The notes: generated by a model not told the origin, from the sequence alone. DNA of 64,000 bases from CBDDDW01 sp965226805 (GCA_965226805.1 CBDDDW010000024.1:112981-176980), one strand, 5' to 3'; counted from the first letter of the stretch, positions 50,304-61,218 are shown. Numbers and translations are program-made.

Positions 50304-50990
50304 TGTATTCCGTTCGGCGACCGGGGTTCTGATCCAGGTGCCCCCGATGGCGTTCTGAATAGCCTGAGCGGAGCTGGAGAGTCCGTGGGCACACTGTTGC
50401 CCGGTTTAGCCCCGCCTGGGCCTAGAGGATCTGGCGGCTAGCCTGGCCGGGGAAAGCCCGGCGTAGGACTTGCCTGAGCTGGCGCCGAAAGTATGGGCGC
50501 TTGAGACGCAAACAGGGGGACATACCCTCCTGCTCTGCCCGCCGGCCAGGGGCCCGCGAGAAGGCGGTCTCAATATCATCGGGGTCAGCCTAGCAAGATT
50601 GTTAGGTGGAATTCAAGACAATTCCTAACCAATTTTTGATAAAAATATTAGATATTTGTCAGCAAAGTTCTTGGTGGAGCCAGGCGGCGTGATGCGCTGG
50701 CACTCAGTCAACCCAAACGTGTTGTCTTCACTCTGAGTCGGCCGAAGGGGGCGAAGGGCCTCAAGGAAGTGGGACGTGTCGCCCGCAACTCAAGATCCTT
50801 CATCCGCCTCTGGCGGACTCAGGCTGATACTTTAGTGGCGATGACTCACTATTGGAATCTGGTTGACAAGGTGCTGGAGAGGTGGCGGCAAGCCTTGTCT
50901 CGAAAATCCTAGGGAAACCCTATCGGTTGAATTCTCTCCTGCGTTCGTGCTACCTTAGCGCAGACCCTGGCCTCAGATTCTAACCAAGGC
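50304..50990. other. Long gap with an AT-rich island and possible structured leader
   Basis: 690 bases between the divergent rsmH and 50991 genes. A sharply AT-rich island (about 50624-50665, with many TATT/AAAAAT words) probably holds promoters. If the rsmH promoter is there, its leader is about 300 bases, GC-rich and full of inverted repeats such as GCCGGGCTTTCCCCGGC near 50444-50460. I compared it by eye with RNase P, c-di-GMP, TPP and glycine riboswitch motifs without a match. No protein gene is supported. Confidence 0.35.
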
Positions 50991-52055
50991 ATGGCAGTGA
51001 ACCTTACTCTCGACACCCTTACATCCGAGCGCGTCGAGGTCGCTGGGACGGTTGACGACGGTATCGAGTATTGCTACGAGCGCCGGTGGACCGACGGTCT
51101 CCCTGTGGTCCCTCCCACGGAAGAGAAGGTACTGCTCTTTCTCGACCGGGCAGGCCGCCACCCTTCTGAAGTGATAGGAGTGGAGCCTGTCAGAGGGAGG
51201 GTCATCACCGCGGAGAAGGTGGCCATCAATGCTGTGATGGCGGGATGTCGGCCGGAGTACCTATCGGTCGTCCTCGCCGCCGTGGAGTGCATGGTACAGC
51301 CGGAGTTCAACCTGCACGGGAGCTCCGCCAGCACTGGTGGCTCAGCTCCTTTGCTGGTGGTCAACGGACCGATTCGAGGCAAGCTGGGCTTCGCCAGCGG
51401 GCACAACGTCTTCGGCCCAGGGCCCGACCGCCGGGCAAACGCCACTGTGGGGAGGACAATACGGCTGCTGCTGATCAACGTGCTGGAGAACCATCCTGGG
51501 GTGCTGGACCGGTCTACTATGGGGCATCCAGGGAAATACACCTACTGTATAGCCGAAGACGAGGACAACAGCCCTTGGGATTCCCTCCACGTAGAGCGGG
51601 GCTTCCAAAGGGAGGTCAGCACGGTGAGTGTGTTCGCTGCCCTCGGCCCCACGCAGGTCAATATGGTCGGCGCGGGTACCCCTGAGAAGATACTGTCAGC
51701 CATCGCGGATAGCATGCTTGGGTTTGGGCCCGGGCGCGGTGAGATACTGCTCGTATTGTCGCAGGAGCATGTGGGGCTCATCAGTGATGCGGGCTGGAGC
51801 AAGCAACGGGTGCGCCAGTTCCTCTTCGAGAGGGCACGAAGGCCGGCGGGGGATGTAGCCGCCATCTACAAGTCAGAACCTCCGGCTGCCGGATCGGAGA
51901 ACGAGATGGTGCCCGTGTGCCGCACGCCGGAAGCTGTGGTGTTGCTGGCCGCCGGCGGTACTGGAGGTCCCTGGTCGGTGATCATCCCAAGCTGGGGCCG
52001 CGAGGACATTTCTCGCTCGGTCACCAGGGAAATCGATACCAGCGGGATTCCATAG
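50991..52055 (+). CDS. Conserved-looking protein of unknown function (DGLPVVPPT type)
   Basis: A 354-residue soluble protein I cannot assign to a named family. Distinct parts are YERRWTDGLPVVPPTEEKVL near residue 30, GRVITAEKVAINAVMAGCRP, NLHGSSASTGGSAPLLVVNG, GHNVFGPGPDRRANATVGRT and YTYCIAEDEDNSPWDSLH. Such well-defined Gly-, Asn- and His-rich blocks suggest an enzyme. Cysteines occur in EYCYE, MAGCRP and VECMV. It is on the same strand as the acyl-CoA dehydrogenase-like gene and, 2 kb on, the UGSC selenoprotein; from memory, proteins with this DGLP..PPT start recur near UGSC genes, but I could not check that. Confidence 0.7.
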   Translation: MAVNLTLDTLTSERVEVAGTVDDGIEYCYERRWTDGLPVVPPTEEKVLLFLDRAGRHPSEVIGVEPVRGRVITAEKVAINAVMAGCRPEYLSVVLAAVECMVQPEFNLHGSSASTGGSAPLLVVNGPIRGKLGFASGHNVFGPGPDRRANATVGRTIRLLLINVLENHPGVLDRSTMGHPGKYTYCIAEDEDNSPWDSLHVERGFQREVSTVSVFAALGPTQVNMVGAGTPEKILSAIADSMLGFGPGRGEILLVLSQEHVGLISDAGWSKQRVRQFLFERARRPAGDVAAIYKSEPPAAGSENEMVPVCRTPEAVVLLAAGGTGGPWSVIIPSWGREDISRSVTREIDTSGIP

Positions 52056-52185
52056 ATAGGCCTCACTTGCGGCACGCAAACGGGACAACATCACCGTCGA
52101 GAATGGGAATATCGTCCAACGTAATCAGACTAAGCCTATCATAACGGAGGATGCAATCATCCGGCGGAAGCGGGCGCATCCAGCG

Positions 52186-53415
52186 ATGCGAGAGCCCGAT
52201 ATGGATATGGTCGAGCGTGCACGTGCCGTGGCCGTTAGGCTCGCGGACCGTGCTACGACGGCGGACCGTGCCCGTGAGTTGCTTCCTGAGACAGTGGGAG
52301 ACCTTCACGGTGCGGGCTTGCTCACTATGGCGAGCTCCCGAGTCCAAGGTGGGACCGACGCAGACTTAATTACACAGCTGGCGGTCCTTGAGATTATCGG
52401 TGGAGCGTGTGCGTCCACGGCTTGGTGCCTGGCCAATCATCTTGCGACTCAGGCAATCGTGGAGGGACTATTGGGCGAGGCCGTCGAGCCCTACATCAAA
52501 GCGGTCGTCGAAGAGGGGGCCGTGTTTGCCGCCGCCCACTTGCCATCTGGGACGGGCAAGGCGGTCTCCGGCGGGTTCGTATGTTCGGGTCGCTGGCCTT
52601 TCGTGAGCTTCTCTAACAGGGCGAGGTGGGCTTTCTTGAGCACTCCAGTGGACGGCCCGCCGCCTGGCTGGACTCCCTCCGAGGACACACCCGATCCACC
52701 CCAATCCCACACCCGTCTAATGGCGGTGGAGTTCGGCACCCCCGGGGTGCGTATCGAGGATACCTGGAAGGCTATGGCCTTGAGAGCCTCGATGAGCCAC
52801 CACGTCGTACTTGAGGAGGTTTTCGTTCCGGAGGAGCAGGCCCCCGCGCACAATATTCCACACATTGACGATCCCTGGCCTCCAAACTCCAGGACGGACC
52901 CGAAAGTGCGCAAATCCGTTCACCCGCTGGTACTCCATCTCGTGCATATTCCGGCCATGATGCTCGGGATCGCTGAGGCCGCCCTCCATGACACAATCGA
53001 GTATGGCAAGACCCGTTCTATGTCTATAGGGGGACAGATCAGGGGAAGCATGCCGGGCAACCAGTTCGCAGTGGCAGACGCCGCAATGGACATAGAGTCC
53101 GGCCGTGCTTACATTTACCGAGAGACCCGAGCGATCATGGCGACGGTAGAGGCCGGAGAGGTAAGCACGCCTTCCGAGCTCATGCAGCTGCGAATGGCCG
53201 ACCTGGTGGCGCGAGAGAACGCACAAAAGGCCGTGGACCGGCTGTTCTCTATTCGAGGAGCGCACGGCCTGTATGAGTCGACCCGCTTCGAACGGTACTA
53301 TCGAGACGTCCGCATAGGTACGCTGCCCGCATGGATCGCTCCGGACCTGGTCCGAGAGGAAGCGGGCAAGCATCTATTCGGTATTCCGGCGGATGTCAAG
53401 CCCCGGTGGGGGTGA
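52186..53415 (+). CDS. Acyl-CoA dehydrogenase-fold flavoprotein (HsaA/DszC-like)
   Basis: A 409-residue acyl-CoA dehydrogenase-superfamily protein. The N-terminal helical domain is followed by LAVLEIIGGACASTAWCLANHLA, a pattern typical of group D flavin monooxygenases (HsaA, DszC, HpaB-like) rather than of true acyl-CoA dehydrogenases. Then SGTGKAVSGGFVCSGRWPFVS (beta domain) and a C-terminal bundle with IRGAHGLYESTRFERYYRDV. The catalytic Glu of acyl-CoA dehydrogenases is not evident. A monooxygenase using reduced flavin is likely; FMN reductase 56453-57085 could supply it. Confidence 0.8.
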   Translation: MREPDMDMVERARAVAVRLADRATTADRARELLPETVGDLHGAGLLTMASSRVQGGTDADLITQLAVLEIIGGACASTAWCLANHLATQAIVEGLLGEAVEPYIKAVVEEGAVFAAAHLPSGTGKAVSGGFVCSGRWPFVSFSNRARWAFLSTPVDGPPPGWTPSEDTPDPPQSHTRLMAVEFGTPGVRIEDTWKAMALRASMSHHVVLEEVFVPEEQAPAHNIPHIDDPWPPNSRTDPKVRKSVHPLVLHLVHIPAMMLGIAEAALHDTIEYGKTRSMSIGGQIRGSMPGNQFAVADAAMDIESGRAYIYRETRAIMATVEAGEVSTPSELMQLRMADLVARENAQKAVDRLFSIRGAHGLYESTRFERYYRDVRIGTLPAWIAPDLVREEAGKHLFGIPADVKPRWG

Positions 53416-53627
53416 CCCCCGTGGAGAGGTACGAGGCCGGTAATTCAGCCGGTGACCTAGTGACCTCGATCACAAAACCCGAGGCAACAAAGTGGCTCTG
53501 TAACGAGAGCAGATTAGGCTTGGTCAGCGAATGATTAGACCCTCCGTCGCAACTTTCTTGCCAGGAGCGGGCCCTTAGCCGCTCCGTTTGTCACGACAGA
53601 ATTAATTCCCCGGCGAACCACCCGCGT

Positions 53628-54002
53628 TCACCAGAGCGAGTTGAAAATCGGGGCTGCCGCGATTCCCGTTACCTGGCATTTTCCCAGCCAGTCGCCGAGG
53701 GCCGGGAAATCCTGCCAGCCCGCCGTGGCCTGCTCAAAGTGGTCGGCGACGCCAGCCTCAGATTCATAAATCTCGCTCAGGATGAAGATTGTATTGCCGG
53801 TCGGGGCAGAATTCGGGTCCATGGGGTTCGAGAGCTCTGGCGCCTTGGACACGTTATAGCTCAAAAGGGCCTTCTCACCGTCGCGGTGATGCGTAGCCTT
53901 CATCCAAGGAGCGTGGCTCCGAAAGATTCGGTCTCCCTCCTCCACATGGTCCGGAGAAGCAACGATGACGAACGTCAGCTGAGTCTTGCCTTTGTTATCC
54001 AT
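53628..54002 (-). CDS. Antibiotic-biosynthesis-monooxygenase-like (ABM) protein
   Basis: A 124-residue protein with the dimeric alpha+beta barrel pattern: TQLTFVIVASPDHVEEGDRI, GEKALLSYNVSK, TGNTIFILSEIYESEAGVADHFEQA (the EIYxSxAAxxxHxxt pattern of ABM proteins). It may be a cofactor-free monooxygenase or a stress protein. The ATG at 54002 is chosen because GGAGG lies 7 bases upstream; earlier in-frame starts at 54017 and 54077 lack this. It is convergent with the upstream gene. Confidence 0.75.
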   Translation of the reverse strand: MDNKGKTQLTFVIVASPDHVEEGDRIFRSHAPWMKATHHRDGEKALLSYNVSKAPELSNPMDPNSAPTGNTIFILSEIYESEAGVADHFEQATAGWQDFPALGDWLGKCQVTGIAAAPIFNSLW

Positions 54003-54177
54003 GTCTGGTTCCTCCATATTTTGAATTCTCGTTGATGACCGAGAGAAGGAGTAGATTGTAACACAAAGGCAGTGCACCGGCCCTTAAGATGACGATATTC
54101 TGACTGAAAAGGAACGGGCCAGGCCGTGCGAATCACTAAACGAACTTGCGACACAAGACATTAAGGCGGACCTCAGA

Positions 54178-54186
54178 TGCTATAAT
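54178..54186 (+). promoter_or_regulatory. Extended -10 promoter for the selenoprotein gene
   Basis: TGCTATAAT (54178-54186), a perfect extended -10. The -35 region (ACATTA) is poor, as tolerated with this type. It gives a leader of about 24 bases. Confidence 0.6.
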
Positions 54187-54216
54187 GCCATATGGATCAA
54201 TCCACGGGAGGCGAAC

Positions 54217-54759
54217 ATGGTTGTCGAGGCAACGAAATTCAAGTTGCTGGACCCCACGGTAAAGGCCTTGCCAGAGAGCACGGAGATGGCTCAACGGCCG
54301 GGAGACCTGAACGGCAAGGTGGTAGGGCTTCTCTCCAACGGCAAGCGGAACTCCGATAGGCTGCTGGACGTCGTCTACTCCTTACTCCAGGACACCTACG
54401 AATTCGGGGACGTGGTCCGCGTTAACAAGAGAGACTCCTCCAGGCCCGCTCCCAAGCACATTATGGACGAGCTGATGGAGAAGTGTGACCTGGTGATCAC
54501 GGCGACGGGTGATTGAGGCTCGTGCAGCTCGTGCAGTATGCACGACGCGATAACCGTGGAGAAGGGCGGTAAGCCTGCTGCCTACATCGCTACGGAGCCC
54601 TTCATTCCCACCGCCAGGTCTGTGGCGAAAATACGGGGGATCGAAGATTATCCCTTCGCGGTAGTATCCCATCCCGTCGGTTCCCTGGACCAGGAAGCGG
54701 TACTGGCCCGGGCAAGGCAGGCCCTTCCCAGAGTGCTGGAGATACTTCTGGCCAAGTGA
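54217..54759 (+). CDS. UGSC-family selenoprotein (in-frame TGA read as selenocysteine)
   Basis: A 180-residue protein if TGA at 54514-54516 is Sec100. Upstream: KFKLLDPTVK, GKVVGLLSNGKRNSDRLLD, RVNKRDSSRPAPKHIMDEL and CDLVITATGD. Then U-GSCSSCSMHDAI, the motif that names the family, and EKGGKPAAYIATEPFIPTAR, YPFAVVSHPVG, all conserved in homologues on both sides of the TGA. A hairpin (stem TCGTGCA/TGCACGA) starts 13 bases after the TGA, as a bacterial SECIS should. GGGAGG lies 5 bases before the ATG. The biochemical role is unknown; a redox function is likely from U-x-x-C. Ordinary annotation would split it into two pieces at the TGA. Confidence 0.92.
54514..54546 (+). promoter_or_regulatory. 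SECIS element
   Basis: UGA (54514-54516), then the stem TCGTGCA (54529-54535), loop GTA, TGCACGA (54539-54545). The position right behind the UGA and within the reading frame fits a bacterial SelB-binding SECIS. Confidence 0.7.
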
Positions 54760-54866
54760 AGCCCGCCGCCGGACCGACGTCTTGGAGTCCCTGATGAACG
54801 GGTGTCAGGGCGCTCATATCCAGACGCAGCCTGTTGCAGGTTCATGTCCGGCCCCGCGTCTGTAGG

Positions 54867-54884
54867 GGCGAGGCATGCCTCGCC
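54867..54884. repeat. 18-bp perfect palindrome, GTAGGGGCGAGG-type repeat
   Basis: GGCGAGGCATGCCTCGCC, preceded by GTAGG. This resembles the GTAGGGGCGxxGCCTCGCCC class of dispersed bacterial intergenic repeats. It is the only recognisable structure in the gene-free stretch 54760-55128. Confidence 0.5.
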
Positions 54885-55128
54885 TGCCCAGGGGGTGGGA
54901 CCGGGCTCTTAGATCACCTACGTAGACTTTGGACCCGGCGCATCTGATCGGAACACACCCCTGGGACATCCCCTCACGTTCCGAGCAACTGAACGGTTCC
55001 CACCTCCGGGAATAACCGCCGCGGGTCCGGTCCCAGAGCACACGTCGTCTTACCAGGCTCGACTTGAAAGGTAATGACGGCGGCCTTAGAATCACCCAGG
55101 CGCCATCGAATCATCCAAGGAGCCGCCT

Positions 55129-56364
55129 TTGGCAGAGACTTCCAAAGTCCAGGCCTCACAGCAACGGAGCAGAGGGTTTATCCTCGGAAATCTGTCTTTC
55201 GGGCACGGGTTTTCCCACATGTATGACTTCGGCCTGCTGGCTCTGATGCCGACTATCTCCTCCGCACTTGGCCTCCGTAATATACAAGTAGGTGCCCTCT
55301 TGGCGGCGCGAGCTATAGGTTCCGGAGTTGTGAATGTTGGGGGCGGGCCTGTAGTCGATCTGATGAAGCGCCATTGGGGCCGTATCCTGACCTGGTGTAT
55401 GATCGGGACCGCGATTTCCTTTGCCCTGATCGGAGGCTCTCCCAACTTTACTCTTCTGATCGGAGCGATGCTGCTCGTCTCGATTCCGGGCACCCTATGG
55501 CATCTTCCTGCTGGGGCGGCCCTATCCCAACGTTTCCCAGAACGTCGGGGATTTGCCATGGGAACCCATACTTTCGGGGGAAGTGTGGGCAACGCGCTTG
55601 GCCCGCAAGGTGCCAAAGGATTGCTCCGTCTGCTGGCGTGGAGAAACGTGTTCTTCATATACGTCGGCCCTGCCCTGCTGATGGCCATATTCGTGTGGTG
55701 GGCCCTGAGGGACCTCGGCCGAGAGGCCAGACAGGAGGAACGGCGAGAAGTAAGGTCACAGTTCCGTGGTTACCTGATGCTGCTGAAGAACCCCATATTT
55801 GTCGGGATCATAGCGGCAGCGACCATCCGGGCAGTGTCCCTTGAAGCATTGTTCAACTGGACACCCTTCTATCTGGAGAACACTCTGGGAATGGGCCACA
55901 TACGGAGCGGTTTGCACTTCAGCCTCCTGACCGGCCTGGGAATTGTTTCGATATCCTTGCTGGGCGCCATGTCTGACAGGTTTGGTCGAAAGCAAGTCCT
56001 TGTACCAGGGTTGATCGCCTCCGTTATCCTATCCATGTGGGTGGTCAGTGCAGGAGATGGCGCATTGCTTGTCCCATTGCTGGCTGGTTTGGGGCTACTC
56101 AGTTTCGCCCTGCACCCAATACTGCAAGCCGCCGCTCTGGACCAGGCCGGCCGGGGTATGGAAGCTACAACGATAGGGGTGATGTTCGGCCTGGGTGGGT
56201 TTTTTGGAGGTCTTTCGCCGTTCCTAGGGGCCTTTATCATCGACCACTTTGACGGCTACGGGTCTATGTTCTACTACTCAGGAATCCTGACCGCGATCAC
56301 AGCAGTGATCATCATCGCGGTCCCCTTAGCCGACTCCAGGAACGCCGGACCTACAGAGGATTGA
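55129..56364 (+). CDS. Major facilitator superfamily transporter
   Basis: A 411-residue membrane carrier with about 12 hydrophobic helices. MFS marks: GHGFSHMYDFGLLALMPTIS (helix 1), GNALGPQGAKGLLRLLAWR in the middle of the first half, and GAMSDRFGRKQVLVPGLIAS (the loop 8-9 copy of the GxxxDRxGRR motif). It resembles sugar-phosphate/metabolite carriers rather than drug pumps, but the substrate is unknown. The start is TTG at 55129 with AAGGAG 6 bases upstream. Confidence 0.9.
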   Translation: MAETSKVQASQQRSRGFILGNLSFGHGFSHMYDFGLLALMPTISSALGLRNIQVGALLAARAIGSGVVNVGGGPVVDLMKRHWGRILTWCMIGTAISFALIGGSPNFTLLIGAMLLVSIPGTLWHLPAGAALSQRFPERRGFAMGTHTFGGSVGNALGPQGAKGLLRLLAWRNVFFIYVGPALLMAIFVWWALRDLGREARQEERREVRSQFRGYLMLLKNPIFVGIIAAATIRAVSLEALFNWTPFYLENTLGMGHIRSGLHFSLLTGLGIVSISLLGAMSDRFGRKQVLVPGLIASVILSMWVVSAGDGALLVPLLAGLGLLSFALHPILQAAALDQAGRGMEATTIGVMFGLGGFFGGLSPFLGAFIIDHFDGYGSMFYYSGILTAITAVIIIAVPLADSRNAGPTED

Positions 56365-56452
56365 TGGCGTGCGAGAGTCGTGAGGCCGACCCGCTATCGC
56401 GATATTCACGGCTGGTCTGACGGACGACAGAGGCTAGCTCTTGCTCACGCCG

Positions 56453-57085
56453 TTATCTGTGGGCCAGCGCAACGTCCATCTCACAGCTAAACTGGACGAA
56501 CTCCCGACCCCTGATGACCTGTGTTGTCCACTTGGCGAACTCTTCCAGGTGCCGGCGCAGCGAGTTTCTCGTTTCTTCGTCTGTCAGGTTTCCTTCCGAG
56601 TCGAATCGGCGCGGAGCGAATGCTTGTACCAACATCCCCGGTTTGACCATTACCACAGCGCCGGTTTCGGCGAGTGTCTCCTGGAGTTGCATCTGAGCAC
56701 GGGCAGTGCCCGCTCTTCCCCCTGCGCCAATGATCGTCGCCGGTTTACCCATGAGCGATCCCTCTTCCCGGTCGCGAGAGGCCCAGTCGATCGCGTTCTT
56801 TAATGCCGCTGATGTGCCCCAGTTGTACTCAGGCGTGGCCAACAGCACGGCGTCGGACTCGCGCACGGCTGACTTGAGCGCCAAGACCGACGTTGGATCC
56901 CCTTCAGCCTCGATGTCGCCGTCGTAGAAGGGGAGATCTCTGATGTCAAAGATCGTAATCTCCATTCCCTCGGGAGCAAGCTCCCGTCCGGCACGTAAGA
57001 GTCCGATATTATACGAGGCTTTCCGAAGGCTGCCGGACATGGCCAGGACCCGAATGCTACGATCTTCCCTCCTATGGAGAGTCAT
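56453..57085 (-). CDS. NADPH-dependent FMN reductase
   Basis: A 210-residue flavodoxin-like reductase that makes reduced FMN or quinols. Signature: IRVLAMSGSLRKASYNIGLLRAG (phosphate loop GSLRKxSxN), SDAVLLATPEYNWGTSAALKNAIDWASR (the conserved PEYN motif) and KPATIIGAGGRAGTARAQMQLQ. The ATG at 57085 follows AAGGGGG at good spacing; a TTG at 57103 is less likely. It could feed the LLM and group D monooxygenases in this window. A truncated second copy of its 5' end lies at 59536-59724, beyond katG. Confidence 0.92.
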   Translation of the reverse strand: MTLHRREDRSIRVLAMSGSLRKASYNIGLLRAGRELAPEGMEITIFDIRDLPFYDGDIEAEGDPTSVLALKSAVRESDAVLLATPEYNWGTSAALKNAIDWASRDREEGSLMGKPATIIGAGGRAGTARAQMQLQETLAETGAVVMVKPGMLVQAFAPRRFDSEGNLTDEETRNSLRRHLEEFAKWTTQVIRGREFVQFSCEMDVALAHR

Positions 57086-57145
57086 GGTGGCCCCCTTGCT
57101 CAAATGGTTTCGCTTAAACGGCTACCTATAGTCTATGTTCACTAA

Positions 57146-57230
57146 CAGAGTGCCGAAAAACCCTTCCGACCATCCACCCTGACCCCTTCCCTTCGGCAGG
57201 CTCAGGCAGGCTCTCATCCGCCTGAGGGGG
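57146..57230 (-). repeat. Dispersed hairpin repeat, copy 3 (partial)
   Basis: CAGAGTGCCGAAAAACCCTT and CCGACCATCCACCCTGACC, then CCCTTCCCTTCGGCAGGCTC, match copy 2 (32124-32290) closely. The CCCGGC tail is missing, so it is truncated. It lies 60 bases upstream of the FMN reductase start, in the same orientation as at the other two sites. Confidence 0.7.
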
Positions 57231-57323
57231 ACCAGCCTTCATGTCCATGCTCTCGGGGCTGGCAGAAGAGGGAATGGCGTTGGCGTGTGGACCGAGTGTC
57301 ATATGGGCACCTCCAAGCTGAGA

Positions 57324-59453
<2,130 letters not shown>

Positions 59454-59535
59454 TTCGTTTCTCCTTTCGACAAGTCGCTGAGTGTGGCGCAACGCCATTC
59501 GGAATCGAGTTTGATTCAGAATTGCTATCGACTAA

Positions 59536-59724
59536 TTATGCGTCAAGGGGTTGCACACCACGCAAACTGATATCAAAGATCGTTATTTCCATTCCCTCGG
59601 GATCAAGCTCCTGTCCGGCACGCAGGAGTCCGGTATTAGACGAGGCTTTCGGAAGGCTGCCGGACATGGCCAGGAACCGAATGCGACGATCGTTGCTCCT
59701 ATGAGTGGTCGTAGAGACCTCCAT
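59536..59724 (-). pseudogene. Truncated duplicate of the FMN reductase gene
   Basis: The first 50 residues (IRFLAMSGSLPKASSNTGLL, RAGQELDPEGMEITIFDI) are nearly the same as those of the gene at 56453-57085. Similarity then stops abruptly and the frame ends with SLRGVQPLDA. About 125 bp are roughly 85 percent identical between 59575-59700 and 56940-57065. It sits directly upstream of katG. Confidence 0.8.
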
Positions 59725-59907
59725 TCTGCAATCTTCTTGCCCGAGCGGCTCCTATAGACGATGACCGCCGACAAGTCGGTTCAACTTAATACAATATAGC
59801 AGGCAACAGACATGAGTGGGAGTGTGCTCCTGAAATGTTTGCCGCGGGGTAACCCCGTAGGGCGGTCCCAAGCTCGGAGAACTAACCTCTCACACTTCCC
59901 TAATTCT

Positions 59908-60348
59908 CTACTCGGCGCCGCGCCTGAGCCTGTCTTGGTAGCTGTAAACGAAGCTCAGCTGGATAGGGTTCTCAACGGAACCGGGCCGGACCCCGCGAAC
60001 ATGCGCTACTGCGTCCGTGGCGCTGTATCCTGTGTGAACCAGATAACAAGCCAGGACGGTTCCCGCTCTGCCTACTCCGGCTTTGCAGGAAACGGCTACC
60101 GGCGCTTCACAGTCGATCTGCTCTTGAATAAAAGCGATTATTCGATCGACCTGACTGAAAGTAGGTGGCTGAGTGTCCTCGACGTACTCAGCGAAGTCGT
60201 TCAGGCCCGCGCCCTCGCCGGAGATCGTGTTGCGCTCCATCCTGACCAGGGCCCCTATTCCCTGTTCCTTCAGGTAAAGAAGCTCTTCTGGGATGACGGG
60301 GCCCATTGAGCCGGCGATCTTGTCCTGGATGATCCAGCTGAAATTCAC
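59908..60348 (-). CDS. Dual-specificity/tyrosine-phosphatase-like protein
   Basis: A 146-residue protein tyrosine phosphatase-fold protein of the DUSP23 kind: MNFSWIIQDKIAGSMGPVIP, then EYVEDTQPPTFSQVDRIIAF, the P-loop VAVSCKAGVGRAGTVLACYL (Cys and Arg of CX5R intact), and RGVRPGSVENPIQLSFVYSY. The His that normally precedes the catalytic Cys is Ser (SCKAGVGR), which should raise the Cys pKa, so activity may be low or the partner unusual. It overlaps the DUF167 gene by 4 bases. Confidence 0.85.
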   Translation of the reverse strand: MNFSWIIQDKIAGSMGPVIPEELLYLKEQGIGALVRMERNTISGEGAGLNDFAEYVEDTQPPTFSQVDRIIAFIQEQIDCEAPVAVSCKAGVGRAGTVLACYLVHTGYSATDAVAHVRGVRPGSVENPIQLSFVYSYQDRLRRGAE

Positions 60349-60659
60349 CTGAACGAATTCTTTCCTAGCCGCCTATCGAGGTCGTCGGCGGAGAGCCCGC
60401 CCATGGCTACCAGCTTGTGCCGGGAAAAGTGTCCACTGAGGATCTCGACACGGGTTTTGGCGACGCCGAAAGTGTCTGAAAGCAGCTCGACCAGAGCGTC
60501 GTTGGCTTTTCCTTTCTCCGGCGGCGCGGTCACCTTGACCCGAAGTACGCCGTCTTGCAGTCCAACGACCTCGTTCCGCGATGCCTTAGGCTGGACCTTT
60601 ACTCGGATGCCGAGTTCTGGATCGGTGGTCCTGTCGGAATTTGCCATCCTATCAAACAT
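60345..60659 (-). CDS. DUF167 (YggU) family protein
   Basis: A 104-residue small protein: IRVKVQPKASRNEVVGLQDG, VLRVKVTAPPEKGKANDALV, RVEILSGHFSRHKLVAMGGL. This is the complete YggU pattern. Function is unknown. The start is ATG at 60659 or 60647; both are in frame. It overlaps the phosphatase gene by 4 bases (ATGA), so the two are coupled. Confidence 0.93.
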   Translation of the reverse strand: MFDRMANSDRTTDPELGIRVKVQPKASRNEVVGLQDGVLRVKVTAPPEKGKANDALVELLSDTFGVAKTRVEILSGHFSRHKLVAMGGLSADDLDRRLGKNSFR

Positions 60660-60733
60660 GATTCGAGCCCCATAGGGCCCGCTTTATACGCCGTTGTCCT
60701 TTCTATGATGTTGGTGCACACCGGCACCGGACC

Positions 60734-61183
60734 TCATGCGCTTTCTCCAGACTCCTTGTTGAGTGAATGGCAGCTTGAGCACGTGCCGCTCACCGCAAAA
60801 TGGTCCAGGTCGGGGACAAAACCGAACTCCTCGACGAGACGGGAGCGAAACTCATCCAGGTAACTTGGGCTGAGGTTAAACGCTTTGCCGCAGCTCCGGC
60901 ACACCATGTGATGGTGGATGGCGCTGGGGTCTGTCAGCTCATAATGGAGCCGGTCACCCATCCCGACCTCGGTAACCAGGCGGAGCTTCTTGAACAAGTG
61001 CAGTGTCCGGTACACCGTGGCCACATCCATGTAGGGATACGATTGCTTCGCCCTGCGGTAGACGTCGTCCACGTTCATGTGACCTTCTCCGTCGGCTATC
61101 GCTGAGAGAATGATCAACCGCTGGGGGGTCATGCGGAGTCCCTGGGTTTTCATCGCCTTGAGCAGATCGTCGTGCCTGGTCAT
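60734..61183 (-). CDS. Fur-family transcriptional regulator (PerR/Zur-like)
   Basis: A 149-residue metal-dependent repressor. The winged helix is RMTPQRLIILSAIADGEGHM..VDDVYRRAK..MDVATVYRTLHLFKKLRLV. The metal-binding part is ELTDPSAIHHHMVCRSCGKA, with a second CxxC near the end (TCSSCHSL), the structural zinc site. Fur, PerR and Zur cannot be told apart securely; closeness to katG and the peroxide-linked FMN reductase favours PerR. It has a clear promoter of its own. Confidence 0.93.
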   Translation of the reverse strand: MTRHDDLLKAMKTQGLRMTPQRLIILSAIADGEGHMNVDDVYRRAKQSYPYMDVATVYRTLHLFKKLRLVTEVGMGDRLHYELTDPSAIHHHMVCRSCGKAFNLSPSYLDEFRSRLVEEFGFVPDLDHFAVSGTCSSCHSLNKESGESA

Positions 61184-61218
61184 GGTCCCTCGTACCCGTA
61201 GTCGCTGCTATCTACCAC

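Noticed and set aside
54217..54516. 99-residue protein ending at TGA
   Set aside because: Family similarity continues past the TGA with the UGSC motif, so the TGA is read as selenocysteine.
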